From contig JAJRPK010000205.1 in NCBI GenBank assembly GCA_024280785.1, positions 1 to 6,423 of the forward strand: 6,423 bases of DNA, given 5' to 3'. The position numbers and the translations under genes are program-made. Positions 1 to 6,182 of the stretch are shown here, one piece after another (within the stretch, counting starts at the first letter, position 1; every line of letters starts with the position of its first letter). A model generated the notes under the pieces. The model did not search any database. It saw only the letters and a list, made by a program, of their open reading frames with translations, and was not told the origin of the DNA. The stretch is from Gammaproteobacteria bacterium (GTDB lineage: Bacteria > Pseudomonadota > Gammaproteobacteria > Pseudomonadales > UBA7434).

Positions 1-1
1 A

Positions 2-1186
2 GCCATTCTTACAACGGTTATCCGGGATGAATTAACCGAGTTAGTTGGAAATTTTGGCGATGATAGGCGCACAGAAATTGTCGCTAGTAAGCGCGATTTA
101 ACGGTAGAAGATTTAATTTCTGAAGAAGATCGTGTGGTGACTATTTCTCACGGTGGTTATGCTAAATCTCAGCCGTTGGACGATTATCAGGCGCAGAAGC
201 GTGGCGGAATGGGCAAGTCCGCGACAGCGGTTAAAGACGAAGATTTTGTCGAACATTTGCTGATTGCCAGTACTCACGACACGATACTGATGTTTTCTAA
301 TGTTGGTAAAGTCTATTGGATGAAGGTTTTTCAAATACCGGTGGCGGGGCGTAATGCTCGAGGGCGGCCGGTAGTTAACTTGCTTCCACTAGATGAAGGA
401 GAACGAATAACGTCTATTCTGCCAGTTGCCGAGTACACAGAAGGCCATTATATTTTTATGGCCACAGCAAATGGAACAGTAAAGAAAACAGCGTTAACTA
501 ATTTTGCTCGACAGCGTAGTGTCGGTTTGCGAGCAATTGAGCTGGACGAAGGCGATGTATTGATCGGCACGGCCATTACCGATGGTGGGTCCGATGTGGT
601 GCTGATTAGCAGTGCTGGCAAGGCTGTTCGATTTGTCGAAACGGCTGTTCGTCCGGTGGGGCGCACCGCACGAGGGGTTCGAGGTATTCGCATGGACGAA
701 GGGCAGAAATTAATTTCCTTGATGATTCCTAAGCCTGAAGGTCGAATATTGACGGTAAGTGAAAATGGTTACGGCAAGCGCACGGGCATGAGTGAATTTC
801 CTGTTAAAGGCCGAGGTAATCGGGGCGTTATCGGCATGCAAACCTCTGAGCGAAACGGACAAATTGTTGGCGCGATTCAGGTGATTCCCGGCGATCAAAT
901 GATGTTGATTAGTGATCAAGGCACGTTAGTTCGTTGCCGCACCGATGAGGTTTCCGAGTTGGGGCGCAATACTCAAGGTGTTAGAGTGATTCGGCTGAAA
1001 AAAGGAGAGCTGCTTGTCAACGTAGCACGTATTGAAGAGCCAGAAGAAGAGTCTATAGACGGGTCAGACGGTGAGGTGAGTGCTGATGGTCCAGATGTTG
1101 GAATAACAGGTGCGAAGAGTGACAACTCTGAACAAAACGATGCTGTAAATGATGAACCTTCTGCTGATGAGCCAGGCGACGATTAG
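2..1186 (+). CDS. gyrA: DNA gyrase subunit A, C-terminal part (5' end outside window)
   Basis: GyrA is the DNA-cleaving subunit of the A2B2 gyrase, which introduces negative supercoils in the cytoplasm. The window enters in mid-gene; the frame is open from base 2 and about 394 residues are visible. It starts in the end of the breakage-reunion domain (the FGDDRRTEI stretch near 50-80, then EDLISEEDRVVTISHGGY), followed by the DNA-wrapping beta-pinwheel. Repeated blade signatures are visible: ARGRPVVNLLPLDEGERIT, GLRAIELDEGDVLIG, ARGVRGIRMDEGQKLIS, NRGVIGMQTSERNGQIVG and TQGVRVIRLKKGELLV. The GyrA box at 194-214 reads QKRGGMG. The last ~50 residues form an acidic Asp/Glu-rich tail, as in E. coli GyrA, where the tail tunes wrapping and supercoiling. 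The box and the tail favour GyrA over the paralogue ParC. The gene ends at TAG 1184-1186, and no clear terminator follows. Confidence 0.96.
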   Translation, partial: AILTTVIRDELTELVGNFGDDRRTEIVASKRDLTVEDLISEEDRVVTISHGGYAKSQPLDDYQAQKRGGMGKSATAVKDEDFVEHLLIASTHDTILMFSNVGKVYWMKVFQIPVAGRNARGRPVVNLLPLDEGERITSILPVAEYTEGHYIFMATANGTVKKTALTNFARQRSVGLRAIELDEGDVLIGTAITDGGSDVVLISSAGKAVRFVETAVRPVGRTARGVRGIRMDEGQKLISLMIPKPEGRILTVSENGYGKRTGMSEFPVKGRGNRGVIGMQTSERNGQIVGAIQVIPGDQMMLISDQGTLVRCRTDEVSELGRNTQGVRVIRLKKGELLVNVARIEEPEEESIDGSDGEVSADGPDVGITGAKSDNSEQNDAVNDEPSADEPGDD

Positions 1187-1272
1187 AATCACGGTATGCA
1201 AGGATGGCGAGTTTTTCAGTCAGTGTAAGCTCCTGTTCCTCCGTTAGCGTCACATCAGTTTGTTTAGCAGGT

Positions 1273-1302
1273 AGAAAGTATTTCTGGATAGTTTTACTTT
1301 CT
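1273..1302. repeat. 8-bp perfect inverted repeat in the gyrA-pheA spacer
   Basis: AGAAAGTA at 1273-1280 is the exact reverse complement of TACTTTCT at 1295-1302, separated by a 14-nt loop. The stem is AT-rich, the loop is long and no T-run follows, so it is not a convincing intrinsic terminator. It could be an operator-like dyad or a weak mRNA hairpin ahead of pheA, or chance. The repeat itself is certain; its function is unknown. Confidence 0.35.
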
Positions 1303-1304
1303 TC

Positions 1305-1333
1305 GTGTCATTCAGTCTAGTGTCATTCAATCT
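1305..1333. repeat. 15-bp tandem repeat, two copies, upstream of pheA
   Basis: GTGTCATTCAGTCT at 1305-1318 is followed at a 15-bp period by GTGTCATTCAATCT at 1320-1333, with 13 of 14 bases identical. The second copy ends 27 bp before the pheA ATG. Spacing of about one and a half helical turns could suit paired protein binding, but a local duplication is equally possible. No known operator consensus was recognised. Confidence 0.5.
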
Positions 1334-1360
1334 GCATCTAATAACAGTGTGATAAGTCTT

Positions 1361-2461
1361 ATGAGTACTGATAAGTTAAAAGTATTGCGGGATGAAATCG
1401 ACAGTATTGATCGAGAAATTCAGCGGCTGATTAATGAACGCGCCGGTTGCGCGCAAAAGGTAGCCGACGTTAAATTAAATGAAGTCGCGTTAAAGCCCGG
1501 TGCGGCCCCCTTATTTTATCGCCCCGAGCGAGAATCTCAGGTTTTACGACGAGTTATGGAGCGCAATAAGGGGCCGTTAGGAAAAAAAGAAGTTGCGCAC
1601 ATATTTCGAGAAATTATGTCAGCGTGTTTAGCTCTAGAGCATCCGATGGAGGTCGCTTACTTGGGGCCTCCGGGGACTTTTACCCAAGCGGCCACATTAA
1701 AACACTTTGGCCACGCCGTTATTACTCGGCCTGTTTCTAATATTAGTGAAGTATTTGCAGCTGTAGAGAGCCGGTCTTGTCACTACGGTGTGGTGCCGGT
1801 AGAGAATTCAACTGAAGGCATGGTGACTCATACATTAGACAACTTTCTTAATTCACCGCTTAAGATTTGCGGAGAATTAGAGTTACCTATTGTGTTAAAT
1901 TTATTAGCGCAAGAAAGTGTGGAAAAAGAGCAAATCAAAAAGGTCTGTGCACACCAACACGCGTTGGGGCAAGCAAGAGCTTGGTTGCAGCAACACTTTC
2001 CTACCGTAGAGTTAATTGCTGTAAGTTCTAATGGTGAAGCCGCAAAAATGGCTTCTGAGGATGCGAATACTGCAGCTGTGGCAGGGGATATTGCGGCCGA
2101 ATTCTATGGTTTGTCATGTTTAGAATCTTCTATTCAGGATTCCTCTAACAACACCACACGATTTTTAGTCATAGCTTACGATGAAGTGCCTGCGAGCGGA
2201 GAAGATAAGACGTCACTTGTTGTTTCGATGAGAAATGTACCCGGTGCATTATACCAATTATTGGAGCCGTTAGAGCGAGAGGGGATTAGCCTTACCCGGA
2301 TAGAAAGTCGACCCTCCCGAACTGAAAATTGGGCCTATGTGTTTTTTATTGAATTTAGTGGACACACTCAGGACGCCGCCGTTCAACGAGTTATTAATGA
2401 AATTTCAGAACAGTCTGTTTTTGTAAAAGTTTTGGGCTCTTTCCCTGTCGCCGTTATTTGA
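1361..2461 (+). CDS. pheA: Bifunctional chorismate mutase / prephenate dehydratase (P-protein)
   Basis: This 366-residue cytoplasmic enzyme converts chorismate to prephenate and then to phenylpyruvate, the committed route to phenylalanine. Three domains are visible. The AroQ-type chorismate mutase spans about 1-93, with the expected basic residues R10, R27 and K38 and the YRPERE stretch (53-58). The prephenate dehydratase spans about 97-275, from VAYLGPPGTFTQAA through VPVENSTEG to the catalytic TRF motif at 266-268. A C-terminal ACT regulatory domain carries PGAL (294-297) and ESRP (315-318), the motifs tied to phenylalanine feedback inhibition in this family. Length and order match Pseudomonas PheA. 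ATG 1361 (MSTDKLKVLRDEID) was chosen over the in-frame GTG 1349 because it fits family N-termini; neither has a clear Shine-Dalgarno sequence. Feedback control by Phe is inferred from the ACT motifs. Confidence 0.97.
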   Translation: MSTDKLKVLRDEIDSIDREIQRLINERAGCAQKVADVKLNEVALKPGAAPLFYRPERESQVLRRVMERNKGPLGKKEVAHIFREIMSACLALEHPMEVAYLGPPGTFTQAATLKHFGHAVITRPVSNISEVFAAVESRSCHYGVVPVENSTEGMVTHTLDNFLNSPLKICGELELPIVLNLLAQESVEKEQIKKVCAHQHALGQARAWLQQHFPTVELIAVSSNGEAAKMASEDANTAAVAGDIAAEFYGLSCLESSIQDSSNNTTRFLVIAYDEVPASGEDKTSLVVSMRNVPGALYQLLEPLEREGISLTRIESRPSRTENWAYVFFIEFSGHTQDAAVQRVINEISEQSVFVKVLGSFPVAVI

Positions 2462-2568
2462 TCTGGGAACGTCAGAAACGTTAATGTTTGAACCGTTTTC
2501 AGAAGAATTGTCAGATGATTTGCCACATAAGCTGCCGCATGAATTGTTGATGCTTTAACTGAAGAGGC

Positions 2569-2598
2569 TTTACCTGCGTAAAGGATTTTCATTATTCT
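2569..2598 (+). promoter_or_regulatory. Possible weak sigma70-type promoter ahead of hisC
   Basis: TTTACC (2569-2574) and TATTCT (2593-2598) are separated by 18 bp and each matches 4 of 6 positions of the -35 and -10 consensus. They lie in the 203-bp AT-rich spacer between pheA and hisC, a spacer longer than the others in this cluster. The match is weak and could be chance in AT-rich DNA. Confidence 0.2.
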
Positions 2599-2664
2599 AT
2601 TGGTTTTTGAATCTCATTGGGTTTTCAAAAATTAGTTTTTTGTCGTTGTAAAAAAGAATCTAAC

Positions 2665-3767
2665 ATGAGTTCTAATCTTATAGATTTAGCGCGGCCCGTG
2701 GTGAAAACTATGCAAGCCTATCAGCCGGGCAAGCCGATCGAAGAGGCACAACGTGAGCTCGGTATTGCTTCATTTATAAAACTGGCAAGTAATGAGAACC
2801 CTCGAGGGCCAAGCGAAAGTATATTAACAGCGATCTCAGCGGCACTCCCCGATATTAACCGCTATCCCGATGCCAATGGTTACTATTTGAAAAAGTTACT
2901 GGCTGAGAAAAATGGGGTGGGAGCCGAGTGTATAACGCTCGGTTGCGGTTCAAATGACATTCTCGAGTTAGTTGCCAGTGCCTATTTGGACAGAGGGACA
3001 ACTGCTGCTTATTCTCAGTACGGGTTTCTTGTTTACGCTCTGGCAACTGCACGCTCTGGCGCTGCCCCGATTGTTGTTCCTGCAAAAAATTACGGACACG
3101 ATTTATTGGCAATGACTGCTGCTGTTACAGAAAATACGCGAGTGATTTACATAGCAAACCCGAATAATCCAACAGGCACTTACGCTAATGAGCAGTCATT
3201 AGTTGGGCTGCTGGATGGAATACCGCGTTCGGTTATTGTGGTTCTGGATGAAGCCTACTTTGAATATGTTTCTAGGCCTGACTATCCTGACGGGGTTTCA
3301 TTATTGGCCCGTTATGATAATTTACTAGTAACTCGTACTTTTTCCAAAGCTTATGGATTAAGTGGTATGAGAGTCGGGTATTCGGTGTCGCATCCTGATA
3401 TAGCGGATATTCTTAATCGTGTTCGTCAACCATTTAATGTAGCGTCTTTGTCGCTGGTTGCTGCGCAAGCAGCCTTAAAAGATGAGCGGTATTTGGAGCA
3501 AACTGTTGCTATGAATCACGCGGGTATGAAGCAGTTAGAGACTGGTTTAAAGCGTTAGAGGTTGATTATATTCAATCGGCGACTAATTTTATTACTTTTA
3601 AATGGTCGATGGATGCAAATATGGTAAACCAGAAGTTATTGCAGAAAGGGATCATTGTCAGGCCTCTTGCTAATTATGGAATGGTCGATCACTTAAGAGT
3701 AAGTATTGGTTTGGAAGAAGAAAATTCTCAATTTTTACAAGCTCTATCTCAAGTATTGAGTTCTTAA
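2665..3767 (+). pseudogene. hisC: Histidinol-phosphate/aromatic aminotransferase, split by a -1 frame change (pseudogene or recoded gene)
   Basis: This is a PLP-dependent fold-type I aminotransferase of the HisC family. It acts on histidinol phosphate and, in pheA-tyrA clusters, probably also on aromatic keto acids. The zero-frame part (2665-3558, 297 residues) holds the PYxPGKP-like N-terminus (AYQPGKPIEEAQRELGI), NPNNPTG (165-171), DEAY (195-198), the PLP lysine K228 in TFSKAYGLSGMR, and R236. It stops at TAG 3556-3558. The next 71 residues of a normal HisC, including NFITF, VRPLANYG and the substrate-binding Arg of LRVSIG (R345 if joined), continue in the -1 frame from 3552 to TAA 3765-3767. 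Joined, the product is 367 residues, normal for HisC. Unjoined, it lacks the C-terminal small-domain part and is probably inactive. The ATG at 2665 was chosen because the upstream TTG 2617 would add 16 unrelated residues. tyrA starts 20 bp downstream. Whether translation shifts frame at 3546-3552 is unknown. Confidence 0.9.
3546..3580 (+). other. Candidate -1 ribosomal frameshift site: slippery heptamer, stop and potential stem
   Basis: T TTA AAG occupies 3546-3552 with TTA and AAG as the zero-frame codons, the X_XXY_YYZ form. One sense codon (CGT) then the stop TAG (3556-3558) follow. Slippage by -1 would continue with GCG at 3552 and join exactly to the rest of HisC. After 8 nt, GTTGATT (3561-3567) can pair with AATCGGC (3574-3580) over a 6-nt loop, giving a 7-bp stem with two G-U pairs. 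The upstream AGAG at 3537-3540 is a poor Shine-Dalgarno-like stimulator. The pattern is directly visible; its use by ribosomes is a hypothesis. Confidence 0.4.
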
Positions 3768-3787
3768 ACTAGGTGTAGGTAAGGGGT

Positions 3788-4678
3788 ATGATATTTAATC
3801 GCTTGGTTGTTCTGGGTGTAGGTTTGATGGGTGGTTCCTTAGCGCTAGCGTTAAAAAAAGCTGGGGTTGTCGGCACCGTTGTAGGGTGGAGTAGGCGACA
3901 GAGTACGCTAGACAGTGCTCTGAACAAGGGTGTAATTGATTTAGCTGAACCAGATCTCGAGACCGCTCTGCGTGGTGCAGATTGCGTTGTGGTGGCGACA
4001 CCTACAATACTGGCTGAGTCGTTACTGGTTAAAGTGTTAGAGTTCGTGCCGTCGTCTGTTGCCGTTACCGACGTGGCCAGTGTCAAAGGTAATATTGTCA
4101 ACGCACTAAGCGAACACTTCGGAAAAGTGCCCTCTAATGCTATTCTTGGTCATCCGATAGCGGGTTCGGAGCAGAGTGGAGTTGCGGCGGCAAAAGATGA
4201 TTTATTTCAAAATCATCGAGTTATATTGATAAGTGATGCTGATACTGATAGCCGTGCGTTAGAGCAGGTACGGAGTATGTGGGTAGCGGCCGAAGCCGAA
4301 GTATTTGAAATGTCCGCACCGGAACATGACAGAGTGTTGGCGTTGTCCAGTCACTTGCCGCATATTTTGGCATACGCATTGGTGACTCAGCTTTCATCAG
4401 GTACTGATTCAGCTGATGCCTTTAAATTTGCAGCGGGAGGTTTTAGGGATTTTACTCGTATAGCGAGTTCGGATCCTCGCATGTGGCGAGAAATTTTATT
4501 AGCAAACAAAGAGCAGGTCAGTGCATCTCTTGATGGTTTTGAACAGCAGCTAAAAAAAATACGATCGTTATTACACAATAATGATGGCGAAAGTATAGAG
4601 GTAATTTTTACTGAAGCCAAAGGTGCGCGAGATGAATTTGCGGAACAATTGGCTTTGCGTAGTAAGAAAAAGTGGTAA
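3788..4678 (+). CDS. tyrA: Prephenate (or arogenate) dehydrogenase
   Basis: This 296-residue cytoplasmic enzyme performs NAD(P)+-dependent oxidative decarboxylation of prephenate to 4-hydroxyphenylpyruvate for tyrosine synthesis. The N-terminal Rossmann fold opens with VVLGVGLMGGSLALAL (Gly-rich loop at 10-16). HPIAGSE at 122-128 carries the family's conserved active-site His (H122). EHDR (179-182) and SHLPH (188-192) open the helical dimerisation domain, followed by GGFRDFTRIASSDPRMW. There is no chorismate mutase fusion and no ACT domain, so it is the compact TyrA type. AGGT at 3777-3780 lies 7 nt before the ATG and serves as a plausible ribosome-binding site. hisC ends 20 bp upstream, consistent with one transcript. 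The second beta strand ends in GWSRRQ (33-38) rather than with an acidic residue, which may bear on cofactor choice. In Pseudomonas this domain is fused to AroA; here it stands alone. Confidence 0.95.
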   Translation: MIFNRLVVLGVGLMGGSLALALKKAGVVGTVVGWSRRQSTLDSALNKGVIDLAEPDLETALRGADCVVVATPTILAESLLVKVLEFVPSSVAVTDVASVKGNIVNALSEHFGKVPSNAILGHPIAGSEQSGVAAAKDDLFQNHRVILISDADTDSRALEQVRSMWVAAEAEVFEMSAPEHDRVLALSSHLPHILAYALVTQLSSGTDSADAFKFAAGGFRDFTRIASSDPRMWREILLANKEQVSASLDGFEQQLKKIRSLLHNNDGESIEVIFTEAKGARDEFAEQLALRSKKKW

Positions 4679-4692
4679 GAAAAAGTAGTAAG
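4662..4692. repeat. 13-bp tandem repeat (about 2.4 copies) across the tyrA stop codon
   Basis: GTAAGAAAAAGTG (4662-4674) is followed directly by GTAAGAAAAAGTA (4675-4687) and a partial GTAAG (4688-4692). The tyrA stop TAA (4676-4678) lies in the second copy. Removing one copy would end tyrA one residue earlier at a TAG, so the duplication changes the C-terminus only slightly. Replication slippage is the likely origin. Confidence 0.7.
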
Positions 4693-4742
4693 TTGTTAAA
4701 AGAATGGAGTTTATTTGGTTTACTGCTGTCAACAAACATTTT

Positions 4743-4746
4743 GAGG
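4743..4746 (+). promoter_or_regulatory. Ribosome-binding site supporting the GTG start of aroA
   Basis: GAGG at 4743-4746 (TTGAGGATCA context) ends 10 nt before GTG 4757, an acceptable Shine-Dalgarno spacing. It supports the GTG as start, together with the family-typical N-terminus that begins about 14 residues before the GDIRVPGDKSISHR motif. Confidence 0.6.
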
Positions 4747-4756
4747 ATCAACTGTA

Positions 4757-6145
4757 GTGAAATTTGTAGCTAGCCCTGGCATAAAGCTAAACAACGGAAT
4801 TAATGGGGATATTCGGGTTCCGGGTGATAAATCAATTTCCCATCGTTCCATAATGTTAGGAGCTATTGCCGAGGGCGATACCCATATACACGGTTTTTTG
4901 GAAGGTGAAGACGCATTGGCCACGCTGGCAGCATTTCGCTCAATGGGAGTCTCGATTGAAGGGCCTGAAAATGGCGAAGTCGTTGTCCATGGGGTGGGTT
5001 TACACGGGTTATCAGAGCCTCAAGAGCCATTATATTTAGGGAATTCAGGCACCTCTATGCGATTGTTAGCAGGGTTGCTGGCGGGACAATCTTTTCCTGT
5101 AATCCTCACTGGCGATGCGTCGTTAACTTCTCGACCTATGGAGCGAATTGCTGCACCGCTAAGAAAAATGGGCGCAAATATTCAAACGGCCGATAAAGGA
5201 CGTCCACCTATTGTTCTTGGTGTCACGACAAGATTAACGGCAATTGATTACGTGTTGCCGGTGGCTAGTGCCCAAGTAAAATCTTGTGTATTGCTGGCGG
5301 GTTTATATGCTGACGGAAAGACGACTACGGTAGAGCCTGTACCGACTAGAGATCATACAGAAAGGATGTTGCGCGGGTTTGCTTACGATGTCGAGCGCGA
5401 CGGAGCCAAGGCAAGTTTGCAGGGCGGTGGTTCGTTGCAGTCTACCGAGGTGGATGTGCCTGCGGATATTTCTTCCGCTGCTTTTTTTATCGTTGCTGCA
5501 ACGATTACCGAGAATTCGGATTTATTGCTTCGACATGTTGGAGTTAACCCAACGAGAACCGGTATTATCGATATTCTTAAGTTGATGGGTGCAAACATTG
5601 AGTTATCTAACAAAAAAGAAGTGGGAGGTGAGCCAGTAGCAGATATTCGTGTGCGTTCATCCAAGTTGAAGGGAATTAATATTCCTCGTCGGCTGGTTCC
5701 GCTCGCGATCGATGAGTTTCCGGTTATATTTGTTGCTGCGGCGTGTGCGCAAGGAGAAACAGTACTAACCGGTGCTGAGGAATTGCGAGTTAAAGAAAGC
5801 GATCGAATTCAGGTGATGGTTGATGGTTTGCTGGCGCTGGGTGTTGACGCTGTTGCAACGACGGACGGAGCCATTATACGAGGTAAGCAATCTGGCTTGG
5901 GTGCCATGGACGATGAGGCCATAAAAAGTGGTGTGGGTGCTGATGCTGGTATAGACGCCGGCATTGAAAGTAGCGTGGATATAAAGAGCCACGATGATCA
6001 CCGGGTAGCAATGTCATTTGCAGTAGCAAGCTTAATTTCTCATTGTGAAATCGTTATTCATGATTGCGACAACGTTGCTACTTCATTCCCTAACTTTGTC
6101 GGTTTGGCGAAGGTTGTTGGCTTAGATTTGCAGCTATTTAGCTGA
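4757..6145 (+). CDS. aroA: 3-phosphoshikimate 1-carboxyvinyltransferase (EPSP synthase), class II type
   Basis: AroA joins shikimate-3-phosphate and phosphoenolpyruvate to form EPSP, the step before chorismate, in the cytoplasm. The 462-residue product shows VPGDKSISHR (21-30), GNSGTSMR (95-102, PEP-binding loop), SAQVK (171-175), RDHTE (198-202), NPTR (264-267), the catalytic D319-E320 in AIDEFPVIF, LRVKESDR (343-350) and HDDHR (412-416). The set GDKS, SAQVK, RDHTE and NPTR marks the class II EPSPS family (CP4-like) rather than the E. coli-like class I. The start is GTG with GAGG upstream. The protein is somewhat longer than usual because of a low-complexity insertion around 383-407. It is not fused to TyrA, though it lies in the same frame 78 bp downstream. 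Position 98 is Gly where CP4 has Ala100, the form usually found in glyphosate-sensitive enzymes, so tolerance cannot be inferred. Confidence 0.97.
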   Translation: MKFVASPGIKLNNGINGDIRVPGDKSISHRSIMLGAIAEGDTHIHGFLEGEDALATLAAFRSMGVSIEGPENGEVVVHGVGLHGLSEPQEPLYLGNSGTSMRLLAGLLAGQSFPVILTGDASLTSRPMERIAAPLRKMGANIQTADKGRPPIVLGVTTRLTAIDYVLPVASAQVKSCVLLAGLYADGKTTTVEPVPTRDHTERMLRGFAYDVERDGAKASLQGGGSLQSTEVDVPADISSAAFFIVAATITENSDLLLRHVGVNPTRTGIIDILKLMGANIELSNKKEVGGEPVADIRVRSSKLKGINIPRRLVPLAIDEFPVIFVAAACAQGETVLTGAEELRVKESDRIQVMVDGLLALGVDAVATTDGAIIRGKQSGLGAMDDEAIKSGVGADAGIDAGIESSVDIKSHDDHRVAMSFAVASLISHCEIVIHDCDNVATSFPNFVGLAKVVGLDLQLFS

Positions 6146-6182
6146 CGGTGATTAGCGTGGTCGCAACTCAGAGAGAGAAAAC

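Noticed and set aside
1196..1228. Ten-codon ORF (MQGWRVFQSV) after gyrA as a possible pheA attenuator leader
   Set aside because: It has only one Phe codon, no ribosome-binding site, and no alternative terminator/antiterminator stems leading to a T-run.
1349..1360. GTG at 1349 as the pheA start
   Set aside because: It would add four residues with no better ribosome-binding site; ATG 1361 matches PheA N-termini.
2484..2558. Small ORF of 24 codons (MFEPFSEELSDDLPH...) in the pheA-hisC spacer
   Set aside because: It has no Shine-Dalgarno sequence, no recognisable family and no leader-peptide features such as runs of Phe, Tyr or His codons. An ORF this short is expected by chance.
2568..2583. 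Hairpin CTTTA-CCTGCG-TAAAG as a terminator after pheA
   Set aside because: The stem is only 5 bp and AT-rich, and the downstream sequence has no solid T-run.
2617..2664. TTG at 2617 as the hisC start
   Set aside because: It would add 16 residues (MGFQKLVFCRCKKESN) unlike HisC N-termini; ATG 2665 fits the family.
4552..4559. A8 run in tyrA as a second slippage site
   Set aside because: The reading frame continues normally through it to the end of TyrA, so no recoding is needed.
5383..5664. 93-codon open frame on the minus strand inside aroA
   Set aside because: It lies fully opposite a well-conserved gene, has no recognisable motif and is explained by codon bias of aroA. The same holds for the other antisense frames in gyrA, pheA, hisC and tyrA.
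4757..6145. Glyphosate-insensitive AroA because of class II motifs
   Set aside because: Gly98 stands where CP4 has Ala100, so sequence alone does not support tolerance.
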